DNA from: an uncultured Clostridium sp.
GTDB taxonomy: Bacteria > Bacillota > Clostridia > Clostridiales > Clostridiaceae
Assembly: GCF_910588715.1 (NCBI RefSeq)
Contig: NZ_CAJURG010000003.1
Location: forward strand, 248,001 to 312,000
Length of the DNA stretch: 64,000 nucleotides
Reading direction: 5' to 3'
The notes below the pieces were generated by a model. The model did no database searches, was not told the origin of the DNA, and saw nothing but the letters and a program-made list of their open reading frames with translations. This document shows, piece after piece, positions 43,005 through 52,304 of the stretch. The position numbers were made by a program, and so were the translations under genes. Position 1 is the stretch's first letter. Each line of letters begins with the position of its first letter.

Positions 43005-43065
43005 AAAAACCCCCACTTTAAATATTAAAGCTTAATTTTAATATAATATTTAGTTAATTATAAAA

Positions 43066-43947
43066 CTATTTAATATCTTGAAACTTAAATAACTTTATTC
43101 CTGTAAATAATGAAATTATTATTGTTATCAAGGAAATTACTGTAGATTTAATTAAATCTACATTACCTGCTTTAATAGAAGTCGCTAATGCAGAATTATA
43201 AAATGGTAAAACTTCATAAATTCTATCAAACCAAGGATATATTCCATATAAAAATCCCACTAATAATGGTATAACCGTAAATATTGCTACTGATATTCCA
43301 ATTGTCGCTCCATTACTTTTTACTAATATTGCTATAACCATAATTAAAGAAGCTACAGCTGAACTAGCCATAAGCGATACTATAAATGTTTTTATCATTC
43401 CTAAAACTTGAGAAATCTCAAAACTTTGACCCCATCCATTAAATAAAGTAAATATTATTGTTGGTGTTATAGTTATAATCATTAAAATTATAGTAATTGC
43501 TATAACAATGGATATAAACTTTGACAAATAAAATTCTTCTCTTCTTTTACCGTAAGCTAAAAAATTTTTAATTGTTCCTTGTGAATATTCCTTTGCCAAT
43601 AATGCACCTACTAATATTCCTATTAATATTTCTATTACTCCTGACCCAAAAGAAGCATGAAATATCTCTATTGCAGTTGGATTCATTATATCCTTAGCTT
43701 GTAAATGGATACCTATTTGATTTAACATTACTACTTCATCATTATTTGATAATGATGTCATTTGTTTCATAATCATTTCCTTTTGAGCTTCTGGCAAACT
43801 TCCTAAACTATCCATAATAATTTGATTGAAAAATTTTGAACCCATAAATATTGTTAATACTGCTAATAAAATTGCAATAATCATTAATACTTTAAATGCT
43901 CTATTCTTAAATAATTTATATAGCTCTGCTTGTATAGACTTAATCAT
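43066..43947 (-). CDS. ABC transporter permease (ABC-2 type), system 1
   Basis: A 293-aa membrane protein with six hydrophobic segments. It begins MIKSIQAELYKLFKNRAFKV, the usual cytoplasmic N-terminus of ABC-2 permeases, followed by a first membrane helix, a large external loop (residues 40-105), and LLAKEYSQGTIKNFLAYGKRR. Similar permeases belong to lantibiotic immunity and bacitracin-type exporters. Its ATG overlaps the ATPase stop by 8 nt. It follows the regulator and ATPase 1 and precedes system 2 on the same strand. Confidence 0.88.
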   Translation of the reverse strand: MIKSIQAELYKLFKNRAFKVLMIIAILLAVLTIFMGSKFFNQIIMDSLGSLPEAQKEMIMKQMTSLSNNDEVVMLNQIGIHLQAKDIMNPTAIEIFHASFGSGVIEILIGILVGALLAKEYSQGTIKNFLAYGKRREEFYLSKFISIVIAITIILMIITITPTIIFTLFNGWGQSFEISQVLGMIKTFIVSLMASSAVASLIMVIAILVKSNGATIGISVAIFTVIPLLVGFLYGIYPWFDRIYEVLPFYNSALATSIKAGNVDLIKSTVISLITIIISLFTGIKLFKFQDIK

Positions 43948-44863
43948 TTAATACACCTCCAATTACATTCATAAAGTATTCTTCTAAATTCTCACCCTTT
44001 ACCCCTATACTTTCAACAATTATGCCTGAATTCGAAAGAATTGAATTAACTTCTCCAACGTTATCTAAATTAGAAAATACTTTTATCTTTTTATTAGATA
44101 AAACTTGATAATCATTTATTCCTAACTTTCTTTCAAGAATAATTACTGTTCTAGATGTATCATCAACTTTTAAATCTATATACTTTCTACACTTTTCTTT
44201 TAATTCTTGCGATGTTATTTCTTCAATCAATTTTCCATTTGATATTATTCCATAAGTTGTTGCAAGTTCTGATAATTCACTTAATATATGACTTGATATT
44301 AGTATTGTCATATCTTTTTCCTTATTTATTTTCTTTAATAACTCTCTTATTTCAATTATCCCCATAGGGTCAAGTCCATTTATAGGCTCATCTAAAATAA
44401 GAATCCTTGGATTTCCCATTATAGCATTTGCAATACCTAACCTTTGTTTCATTCCTAAAGAAAAATTTTTAACCTTTTTCTTTTCAATATTCTTTAATCC
44501 AACTAACTCTAATACTTCATCAACACATTTATTTCCCGGAATATTTCTTATTCTTCTAGACACCTCTAAGTTTTCTCGTGCTGTCATATTATTATAAAAT
44601 GAAGGTGTTTCAATTAAACTTCCAACCATTGTTCTTGCTTTATTTAATTCATTTTCTGAACTTGCACCTAAGAGTTCAATATCTCCATTAGTTTTGTGAA
44701 TTAGCCCTGTAATAAGTCTTATTAATGTTGTTTTACCTGCACCATTTTGACCTATAAAGCCATATATCTCACCTTTTTTAATTGTCATATTAACATTATT
44801 TACTGCTATTTGATTTCCATATTTTTTAGTAATATTATAAGTTTTTAATATAACATCTTTCAT
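43940..44863 (-). CDS. ABC transporter ATP-binding protein, system 1
   Basis: A 307-aa ABC ATPase with Walker A GQNGAGKTTLIRLI, signature NFSLGMKQRLGIANAIMGNP, Walker B ILILDEPINGLDPMG, H-loop SSHILSELSE, and a C-terminal extension of about 90 residues. The sequence resembles ATPases of lantibiotic-immunity and bacitracin-type exporters. TTAGGAGA precedes the ATG. It lies 112 nt after the response regulator and overlaps the permease of system 1. Confidence 0.93.
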   Translation of the reverse strand: MKDVILKTYNITKKYGNQIAVNNVNMTIKKGEIYGFIGQNGAGKTTLIRLITGLIHKTNGDIELLGASSENELNKARTMVGSLIETPSFYNNMTARENLEVSRRIRNIPGNKCVDEVLELVGLKNIEKKKVKNFSLGMKQRLGIANAIMGNPRILILDEPINGLDPMGIIEIRELLKKINKEKDMTILISSHILSELSELATTYGIISNGKLIEEITSQELKEKCRKYIDLKVDDTSRTVIILERKLGINDYQVLSNKKIKVFSNLDNVGEVNSILSNSGIIVESIGVKGENLEEYFMNVIGGVLND

Positions 44864-44975
44864 TTTATTTGCTCTCCTAATAAACCTAATTATTATTGTT
44901 TAATTGATTAACTTTATTTTATATTTATAGTTATAAGATAACTTAAAGCAAATATTAAGAAAGTATTAAGTTTAA

Positions 44976-45671
44976 TTAATCTTTAAGCTTAAATCCAATT
45001 CCCCATACTGTTTGTATGTATTCATTATCTTTATCAAACTTTGAAAGCTTATTTCTTAAATTACTTACATGAACATTGACAGTATTATCATATCCCATAA
45101 ACTCATCATTCCAAACAGACTCAAAGAGATTTGATCTAGTAAAAACCTTATTAGGATTGGTAATCAATAAATTTAGTATATCAAATTCTATAACTGTTAA
45201 ATTTACTTCTTTTTTATTAACAAAAACTTGTCTGCTATCAATATCTAACTCCAAATTTTTATGAATTATCTTATTATTAATATTATTTTTAGTAAAAAAT
45301 TTTGTATATCTTCTTAACTGAGCTTCAACTCTAGCTAATAATTCGTTGATATCAAATGGCTTTATTATAAAATCATCTGCTCCTAATTTAAGTACGGATA
45401 TTTTATCCTCAGTGCTTGTTTTAGCTGAAGAAACTATTATTGGCATAAAATAATTTTTTCTTATTTCTTTTATTAACTCTTCTCCTGATACTCCCGGTAA
45501 CATCAAATCCAAAATTATAAGATCATATTCAAATTGTTCTATACACATCTTTGCCTCAGAACCAGAATAAGTTCCTCTAACATCATATCCATTTTGAATT
45601 AATATTTTACATAAAAGTCCGTTAATATCTGAATCATCTTCAACTACTAATATTTTTTTATTTAATATCAT
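44976..45671 (-). CDS. OmpR-family response regulator
   Basis: A 231-aa DNA-binding regulator. Receiver domain at residues 1-115 with KILVVEDDSD, phospho-acceptor Asp in IILDLMLPGVSG, and KPFDINELLARVEAQLRR. Winged helix at about 130-231 with LTVIEFDILNLL and VNVHVSNLRNKL, typical of OmpR/PhoB. GAGGTG lies 9 nt before ATG 45671; an earlier ATG at 45683 is too close to that site. It presumably pairs with the kinase at 39675-40556 and regulates the two ABC systems between them. Confidence 0.93.
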   Translation of the reverse strand: MILNKKILVVEDDSDINGLLCKILIQNGYDVRGTYSGSEAKMCIEQFEYDLIILDLMLPGVSGEELIKEIRKNYFMPIIVSSAKTSTEDKISVLKLGADDFIIKPFDINELLARVEAQLRRYTKFFTKNNINNKIIHKNLELDIDSRQVFVNKKEVNLTVIEFDILNLLITNPNKVFTRSNLFESVWNDEFMGYDNTVNVHVSNLRNKLSKFDKDNEYIQTVWGIGFKLKD

Positions 45672-45745
45672 GTTAACATTCACCTCAAAAACAAAGTATT
45701 ATGTAAATTATACCAAACATTAGATACTTTAATTTAAAATTTTAT

Positions 45746-45789
45746 AAAAAAAACTGATTCCTATAATTTAATATAGGAATCAGTTTTTA
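45746..45789. terminator. Terminator between uvrB and the response regulator gene
   Basis: Stem AAAAACTGATTCCTATA and complement TATAGGAATCAGTTTTT with T runs on both strands. It marks the end of the uvrB operon and the right edge of the accessory island. Confidence 0.88.
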
Positions 45790-45932
45790 TATATGAGAGT
45801 AAAATTTTCGATATTTAATTTTTATATAGATTTCAAAACTATTCGCCTTTATTATAACATAACTAATTACAATTTAATTATGAGAGTTATAAATGATATA
45901 TATAAAAATATTTAATATCATTTCCAAGGAAA

Positions 45933-47903
45933 TTATTCTTCTTTAAGTTTATTAATCATATCTCTAAGTTCTGCCGCTCTCTCAAATTGAAGATTTTTAG
46001 CTGCATCTTTCATTTCTTCTGTATATTGTTTAATTAACTTATTTTTCTCCTTAGGAGTTAATTCAACTGCTTCGTCTACAATATAGTCAGCTTCCTCTTC
46101 AGCAACTTTTGTTGCTTCAATTACAGCCCTCACATCTTTAATAATAGTTTTAGGTATAATTCCATGTTCTTCATTGTATTGCATTTGAATTTCCCTTCTT
46201 CTATTAGTTTCTTTAATTGCTCTATCCATAGAACCTGTAATTTTATCTGCATACATTATAACTTTACTTTCTGAATTTCTAGCTGCCCTACCTATAGTTT
46301 GAATCATTGAAGTTTCAGAACGTAAAAATCCTTCCTTATCTGCATCTAAAATTGCAACAAGTGCAACCTCTGGAATATCTAATCCCTCTCTAAGTAAATT
46401 TATTCCAACAAGAACATCGAACTTTCCTAATCTTAAATCTCTTATTATCTCCATTCTTTCAATAGTTTTTATATCTGAATGCATATAAGTAGTTTTAATT
46501 CCAAGTTCACTTAAATACTTAGTTAAATCTTCAGCCATTTTTTTAGTTAAAGTTGTTACTAATGTTCTAAATCCTCTTTCAGTAGTTTTTAAAATTTCAG
46601 CATAAAGGTCATCTATTTGCCCTGTTACTGGTCTTATTTCAACCACAGGGTCTAATAATCCTGTAGGTCTAATTATTTGTTCAGCTATATTAGTTGAATG
46701 ATCTAATTCATATTGGGCAGGTGTTGCAGATACAAATATGATTTGATTAATTTTACTTTCAAACTCGGTAAATTTTAATGGTCTATTATCATAAGCACAT
46801 GGAAGCCTAAATCCATATTCAACTAGTGTATCTTTTCTTGATTTATCACCAGCATACATTGCTCTACATTGTGGTAAAGTAACATGACTTTCATCTATAA
46901 ACATTAAATAATCATCTGGAAAATAATCTAATAATGTTTTTGGTGGAGTACCAGCCTTTCTTCCATCTAATATCCTTGAATAATTTTCTATTCCGCTACA
47001 ATATCCCATTTCTTTAATCATTTCTATATCGTAATTAGTTCTTTGCCTTAATCTTTGTGCCTCTAGTAATTTATCTTGAGAGATTAATTCTTTTAATCTA
47101 TCTTCAAGTTCATCTTCTATTTCTTTTATTGCTTTATCTAAAACTTCTTGTGATGCAGCAAAGTGAGATGCTGGGAATATAGCAACATGCTCTCTTTCAC
47201 CTAATATTTTTCCTGTTAAAACATCAAATTCTCTTATTCTTTCTATCTCATCACCAAAAAACTCAATTCTAATTCCTTTTGTAGAAGAAGAGGCTGGAAT
47301 AATATCTAAGGAATCTCCTCTTACTCTAAAAGTACCTCTTGAAAAGTCAATATCATTTCTTTCATATTGAATTTCTATTAGATTCTTTATTATTTCATCT
47401 CTTTCTTTTTCCATTCCAACCCTTAAAGAAATTGTAAGCTTCTTGTATTCATCTGGATTTCCTAAACCATATATACAAGAAACAGAAGCTACTATTATTA
47501 CATCTTTTCTTTCAAATAATGCCGATGTAGCTGAGTGTCTTAACTTATCTATTTCATCATTTATTGCTGCATCTTTTTCAATAAATGTATCTGTTTGAGG
47601 TACATATGCTTCTGGTTGATAGTAATCATAATATGAAACAAAATATTCAACTATATTATTAGGAAAAAACTCTCTAAATTCTGAACATAACTGTGCGGCT
47701 AAAGTTTTATTATGTGCTAAAACTATAGTTGGCTTTTGGACCTTTTCAATTATATTTGCCATGGTATAAGTTTTTCCTGAACCAGTTACACCTAAAAGAG
47801 TTTGATACTTCTCATTGTTTTTTATACCATTTGCTAAACTTTCAATTGCTGTTGGTTGATCTCCTGTGGGGTTAAATTTAGAATGAATCTTAAATTCTCC
47901 CAT
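45933..47903 (-). CDS. uvrB: Excinuclease ABC subunit B
   Basis: Helicase-like component of nucleotide excision repair. The 656-aa protein has Walker A GVTGSGKTYTMANII near residue 40, the beta-hairpin YYDYYQPEAYVPQ near 93, FIDESHVTLPQ near 340, QTIGRAARN near 540, and a C-terminal UVR motif (LQFERAAELRDMI). Full length. AATTGGAGGTG precedes ATG 47903. It is the last of a run ftsE-ftsX-ctp-PDZ-uvrB; uvrA, its usual neighbour, lies 12 kb further on. Confidence 0.97.
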   Translation of the reverse strand: MGEFKIHSKFNPTGDQPTAIESLANGIKNNEKYQTLLGVTGSGKTYTMANIIEKVQKPTIVLAHNKTLAAQLCSEFREFFPNNIVEYFVSYYDYYQPEAYVPQTDTFIEKDAAINDEIDKLRHSATSALFERKDVIIVASVSCIYGLGNPDEYKKLTISLRVGMEKERDEIIKNLIEIQYERNDIDFSRGTFRVRGDSLDIIPASSSTKGIRIEFFGDEIERIREFDVLTGKILGEREHVAIFPASHFAASQEVLDKAIKEIEDELEDRLKELISQDKLLEAQRLRQRTNYDIEMIKEMGYCSGIENYSRILDGRKAGTPPKTLLDYFPDDYLMFIDESHVTLPQCRAMYAGDKSRKDTLVEYGFRLPCAYDNRPLKFTEFESKINQIIFVSATPAQYELDHSTNIAEQIIRPTGLLDPVVEIRPVTGQIDDLYAEILKTTERGFRTLVTTLTKKMAEDLTKYLSELGIKTTYMHSDIKTIERMEIIRDLRLGKFDVLVGINLLREGLDIPEVALVAILDADKEGFLRSETSMIQTIGRAARNSESKVIMYADKITGSMDRAIKETNRRREIQMQYNEEHGIIPKTIIKDVRAVIEATKVAEEEADYIVDEAVELTPKEKNKLIKQYTEEMKDAAKNLQFERAAELRDMINKLKEE

Positions 47904-47925
47904 ATATTCACCTCCAATTTAAGTT

Positions 47926-49194
47926 TTATTTCTTATTTTTAAGTTCATTTATTATATTCTTTATCTCATCTGGCCTTATTTCAAACATCTCTTCTTTTTT
48001 AACCATTTTAGGAACTAATAAAAGTCCTAATCTTTTATTTCTAGGTTTTATATCATATTTGAAAACTTGTCCCGAATTATTTTTAATTTTAAGTGAAACT
48101 TTAAATAAGTTTTCTCTAGCTGCCTTAAAAATATCTCCTTCTGATTTTATATTTTGTCCATTAACTTCTATTATTTTATCTCCACGCTTTAACCCAACTT
48201 CATAAGCCGGTGAATTAGGGGTAACTTCAAGAATCATTATTCCTTCATCATCACTTACATATAAACATTTTCCATTTTTCTCTACTCTATACTCATATTT
48301 CATAATTAATTCAAGAACTAATGGAGCATATATTATAGCTATTATTTCTCCTAATATATTAATGCTACCTAATTGGGCCACTAAACTAACTGTTAATCCG
48401 TATATTAAAATAGTAATACCGCATCTTAGTGATTTTTTTTTCTTTTCTTGAGTAAATGTAACATTACTATATCCTACTATTCCGTATAAAGGAATACTAG
48501 CTATCATTACAGTAGTTACTAAAGAAGTTAAAACTTTATTATTTATAATTGGCCACCAACTTGCTAAGTTTGAATAAATTGAATCATGGTTTGCTACACT
48601 ATCATTAAAAATCATAAGTATAGCAATTGGTATTGGCCAATATCTACTAAACGAAAATCCTCCCGCTATTTTATCATCTCTTTTTGTAAATACAGGTATT
48701 GCTCCTCTATTTCCATCAATTATAATTAGCAAACCTTCCAAAATATAAATTATACCTATAAATGTCATTAATGATACTATATCTACATTTAAAAGCAGCT
48801 TCATTCCTGTAAGATTACTAAAAATATTTAATAAAACTCCTACAATACCTAATATGGCACTCGAATATGCATATGATATATACCTCTTTTTATAAAATAA
48901 AAATAATATAGATATCATAAATATAAATTCTATTCCTGAATTTTCACTAAATGTAACGCCAAGAACAGATAATACTACACTTCCAATTGTACCTGCTAAT
49001 ATTCCTAATACAATTTGAGACAATGTAAGTTCTAGAGGGGTATTTAACCCCTCTCCTAATGTCATCTTTTGAATGGATACTATCTTAATATTTTTTAAAT
49101 AAAATATTATCCCAAATACTACAAGCATAATTAAATGTACTGGCTCAATTATTGCTACTGCTATAGACTTTAAACTATGAATTACTAAATCCAT
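47926..49194 (-). CDS. PDZ-domain polytopic membrane protein (MinJ-like position)
   Basis: A 422-aa protein with about eight membrane segments in residues 1-310 and a C-terminal PDZ domain (residues 315-395, with GIMILEVTPNSPAYEVGLKR, GDKIIEVNGQNIKSEGDIF). In B. subtilis the gene between ctpB and uvrB is minJ, which encodes a protein of the same layout that links DivIVA with MinD; I infer orthology from position and architecture only. It lies 14 nt after the S41 protease. AGGAGG precedes ATG. Confidence 0.85.
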   Translation of the reverse strand: MDLVIHSLKSIAVAIIEPVHLIMLVVFGIIFYLKNIKIVSIQKMTLGEGLNTPLELTLSQIVLGILAGTIGSVVLSVLGVTFSENSGIEFIFMISILFLFYKKRYISYAYSSAILGIVGVLLNIFSNLTGMKLLLNVDIVSLMTFIGIIYILEGLLIIIDGNRGAIPVFTKRDDKIAGGFSFSRYWPIPIAILMIFNDSVANHDSIYSNLASWWPIINNKVLTSLVTTVMIASIPLYGIVGYSNVTFTQEKKKKSLRCGITILIYGLTVSLVAQLGSINILGEIIAIIYAPLVLELIMKYEYRVEKNGKCLYVSDDEGIMILEVTPNSPAYEVGLKRGDKIIEVNGQNIKSEGDIFKAARENLFKVSLKIKNNSGQVFKYDIKPRNKRLGLLLVPKMVKKEEMFEIRPDEIKNIINELKNKK

Positions 49195-49208
49195 TCAAGC
49201 CTCCTAAA

Positions 49209-50474
49209 CTAATTCTTCTCTCTTATTACCTCTAATGCTTTTTGAAATTGTGGATCAATATTTCTATCATAATCCATTTTTAATACCTCTTGTGGTATTT
49301 CTACTAATATATCTGGTTCTATTCCTATGCCATGGATATTTTCACCATTTGGTGTGTAATACTTTGATACTGTAACTTTAAGTCCTCCCATATCATTAGG
49401 TAAAACTTTAAGTTGTTGAACTATACCCTTACCAAATGTTTTTGTACCTATAATTGTTGCAGCTTTATAATCTCTTAAAGCCCCAGTTACAACTTCTGAA
49501 GCACTAGCACTTCCACCATTTACAAGTACAACTAACGGCATTCCAATAGCATTTCCTCCTATTGAGTTTGATGTTACTTTCTTATCATACTTATCAATTG
49601 TGTAAGTAATTACTTCCCCACTTGGAATAAAATTAGAAACCATCTCAACACACTCATTTAAGTATCCACCTGGATTTCCTCTTAAATCTAATATTAGTTT
49701 TTTCATTCCTTGTTGTTTTAATTCATTTAATTTTTCATTAAACTTATCACTTAATTCCTCATCACTAAAGGTTGTTATTTGCATATAACCAATTCCATCT
49801 TCTAAAATTTCTCCCTTTACTGACTCTGTTTTAATCTCATCTCTGACTATATTAATATCAAAAGGTTCTTCTATACCTTCACGTTTAACCTTTAATGTAA
49901 CTGGCTCACCTTTTTCTCCTCTTACTCTAGAAACAACTGCTTCTACATTTAAATCCTTTACTTCATAATCATCAACTTTTAGTATTATGTCTCCATCTTT
50001 TAATCCTGCTTTTTCTGCTGGTGAACCTTTAATTGGAGATATTATTTTTACATTATTATCTCTAACACCTAATTGAGCTCCTATTCCATAAAAGCTTCCT
50101 TGGCTTGATTCCATAAATGATTTAAATTCATCTCTATCCATATAAACAGTATATGGATCTCCTATAGCATCAGCCATTCCCTTCATAGCACCTTCTAAAA
50201 GTTTCTCATCATCAATTTCACCATTATACATTGAAAATAACATACTTCTCAAATTAAATAAATTTGAATACTTTTCTGTATCTTTAATATCCTCTAAATC
50301 ACTGACTGCCTTTGATGGTATAGAACCAATAACAATCCCTTTAGTAGCTAGAATATTTCCTAAGTAAAATACCCCTACATAGGTTACAAGTATTATAACT
50401 ATCAGAACTAAATATTTAACTACTCCTCTTTTTCTATTGTTCGAATTTTCCTCTTGCATTTTATAATTCTGCAT
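49209..50474 (-). CDS. S41-family C-terminal processing peptidase (CtpA/CtpB-like)
   Basis: Membrane-anchored serine protease of 421 aa: anchor at residues 20-41, PDZ domain at about 110-195 (SPAEKAGLKDGDIILKVDDYEV), and the S41 core with LDLRGNPGGYLNE, catalytic Ser in VNGGSASASE and Lys in TKTFGKGIVQQL. CtpB cleaves the sporulation protein SpoIVFA in B. subtilis and shapes wall or signalling elsewhere. It is downstream of ftsX and 14 nt upstream of the PDZ membrane protein, the same order as in Bacillus. GAAAGGAA precedes ATG. Confidence 0.93.
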   Translation of the reverse strand: MQNYKMQEENSNNRKRGVVKYLVLIVIILVTYVGVFYLGNILATKGIVIGSIPSKAVSDLEDIKDTEKYSNLFNLRSMLFSMYNGEIDDEKLLEGAMKGMADAIGDPYTVYMDRDEFKSFMESSQGSFYGIGAQLGVRDNNVKIISPIKGSPAEKAGLKDGDIILKVDDYEVKDLNVEAVVSRVRGEKGEPVTLKVKREGIEEPFDINIVRDEIKTESVKGEILEDGIGYMQITTFSDEELSDKFNEKLNELKQQGMKKLILDLRGNPGGYLNECVEMVSNFIPSGEVITYTIDKYDKKVTSNSIGGNAIGMPLVVLVNGGSASASEVVTGALRDYKAATIIGTKTFGKGIVQQLKVLPNDMGGLKVTVSKYYTPNGENIHGIGIEPDILVEIPQEVLKMDYDRNIDPQFQKALEVIREKN

Positions 50475-50538
50475 AAATTCTCTTTCCTTTCTGCATAAAA
50501 TAAAATTTATATTATTATAAATTCCCCCTTATTCACTT

Positions 50539-50578
50539 AAAACTACAACCCATAACCTAAGTAATGAGTTGTAGTTTT
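50539..50578 (-). terminator. Hairpin between ftsX and the ctp gene
   Basis: Stem AAAACTACAAC / GTTGTAGTTTT with an 18-nt loop and a modest T tail on the minus strand. It could terminate the ftsEX transcript or attenuate read-through to the protease. Confidence 0.5.
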
Positions 50579-50629
50579 AAAATAATTTCTATATTTATTT
50601 ATTTTTACCTAATTAACAAATTCTATATA

Positions 50630-51520
50630 CTAAACAACTAAGAATTTTCTTAATGCAAATATACTTCCTATTGCTCCAACTACTATACCACCACCAACAA
50701 AAGATGCTAATAAAGTTGTTAAAACAAATTGTGGCTGTACTAAGTTTACTATAAACATAGATGAAACAATCCACTTAAATACACCATTATATGCAAAGTA
50801 TAATACTAAGCTTGATGCTAAAGAACCTATTGCACCAATTATTATACCTTCAATAACAAAAGGCCATCTAATAAACCAGTCTGTTGCACCAACAAACTTC
50901 ATTATTCCAACTTCTCTTCTTCTTGAGTATACTGTAAGTTTTATTGTATTCATTATTAAGAATACTGATACTCCAACAAATACTATAAATAATCCTATAC
51001 CTACTATTTGTACTACATCAACAAACTTACTTATTGTATTAATTACATCTTGTTGATTTCCTATTCCTTCAACACCAGTCATACTTTCAACTGATTTAGC
51101 AACCTCTTCTGCAAATGAAGGATCATTTAAATTAACAACAAACGAACTTGGTAATGGATTATTAGTTAAATCATATCCTTCTAATAATCCAGCATTATTA
51201 CCTAAATTTTCTTTTAAGCTTAAAAATGCTTCATCTTTAGATTCATATTTAACTTCACTAACCTGTGGGTTTTCCATTAACTTAATTTCTATTTCTTTTT
51301 GATCAACTAATTTTATATCATCTTTTAAATATACTTGGATTTGAATTTTAGATGCTACATCTTCTATACTTTTATTAAAATTTAATGCTAATAAAGTAAA
51401 TGTACCAAAAACAAAAAAAGTTATTAATACAGTTATCATAGCAGCAATACTGATTGTCCTATTTCTTTTTATGCTTTTTAAGGCATCAACTATAAAGTAA
51501 TTTAACGTGCTAATTTTCAT
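50630..51520 (-). CDS. ftsX: Cell division protein FtsX
   Basis: A 296-aa membrane subunit of the FtsEX complex, which activates wall hydrolases at division. Cytoplasmic N-tail (SIKRNRTISIAA), first membrane helix, an external domain of about 110 residues, then three more helices and SRRREVGIMKFVGATDWFIRWPF between helices 2 and 3, a family hallmark. The ATG at 51520 overlaps the end of ftsE (stop at 51510) by 11 nt; the frame is open 8 codons further upstream without ribosome binding site. AGGAAGGGG sits within the ftsE end. Confidence 0.95.
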   Translation of the reverse strand: MKISTLNYFIVDALKSIKRNRTISIAAMITVLITFFVFGTFTLLALNFNKSIEDVASKIQIQVYLKDDIKLVDQKEIEIKLMENPQVSEVKYESKDEAFLSLKENLGNNAGLLEGYDLTNNPLPSSFVVNLNDPSFAEEVAKSVESMTGVEGIGNQQDVINTISKFVDVVQIVGIGLFIVFVGVSVFLIMNTIKLTVYSRRREVGIMKFVGATDWFIRWPFVIEGIIIGAIGSLASSLVLYFAYNGVFKWIVSSMFIVNLVQPQFVLTTLLASFVGGGIVVGAIGSIFALRKFLVV

Positions 51521-52196
51521 TTTCGTACATCCCCTTCCTATCATCTCTTACAACAATTCCTCTGTCAATAGCTATAACTCTCTTTTTCATATTATCTACT
51601 ATGTCTTTTGCGTGAGTTGCCATTAGTATAGTTGTTCCAGATTTATTTATATCTTCTAATAATCCCATTATTTCATTTGCTGTTTCTGGGTCTAAGTTAC
51701 CTGTAGGTTCGTCAGCTATTAAAACATCTGGATTATTAACTATTGCTCTTGCTAAAGATACTCTTTGTTGTTCTCCTCCAGATAATTCATTAGGAAACAT
51801 TTTATATTTATGAGATAATCCAACTAAAGATAGCACCATTGGTACTCTTCTTCTAATTTCCTTTTGTGAAGCTTCTACTACTCTCATTGCAAATGCAACA
51901 TTTTCATATACATTTAAAGTAGGTATTAATCTAAAATCTTGAAACACCATTCCTATTTTTCTTCTATAATATGGTATTTGTTTTCTAGTAACAGTAGATA
52001 AATCTTTACCAGAAACTATAATTTCTCCCATTGTTGGATCTACTTCTTTTAATAACATTTTTATAAAAGTAGATTTACCAGCACCAGATGGTCCAACTAA
52101 GAAAACAAAATCTCCTGAATTTATTTTTATATTTACATTTGATAATGCTTTAACATTATTCTCATATATCTTGGACACGTCCTTAAATTCTATCAT
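51510..52196 (-). CDS. ftsE: Cell division ATP-binding protein FtsE
   Basis: ABC ATPase partner of FtsX, 228 aa. Walker A GPSGAGKSTFIKMLL, GMVFQDFRLIPTLNVYENVAF, signature LSGGEQQRVSLARAIVNNP, Walker B VLIADEPTGNLDPETA, H-loop ATHAKDIVD. AGAGGTG precedes ATG 52196; three more upstream codons are open but not supported. Overlaps ftsX. In the same order as in most Firmicutes. Confidence 0.96.
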   Translation of the reverse strand: MIEFKDVSKIYENNVKALSNVNIKINSGDFVFLVGPSGAGKSTFIKMLLKEVDPTMGEIIVSGKDLSTVTRKQIPYYRRKIGMVFQDFRLIPTLNVYENVAFAMRVVEASQKEIRRRVPMVLSLVGLSHKYKMFPNELSGGEQQRVSLARAIVNNPDVLIADEPTGNLDPETANEIMGLLEDINKSGTTILMATHAKDIVDNMKKRVIAIDRGIVVRDDRKGMYENEN

Positions 52197-52304
52197 AAAT
52201 AACACCTCTTACAACTTTAACTTTAAAAACTATACAGACATTATATCATACAAAAAGTCATAATACCAACATTAAAGGCCTATTTTCCTAATTTTGCTAC
52301 ATTT

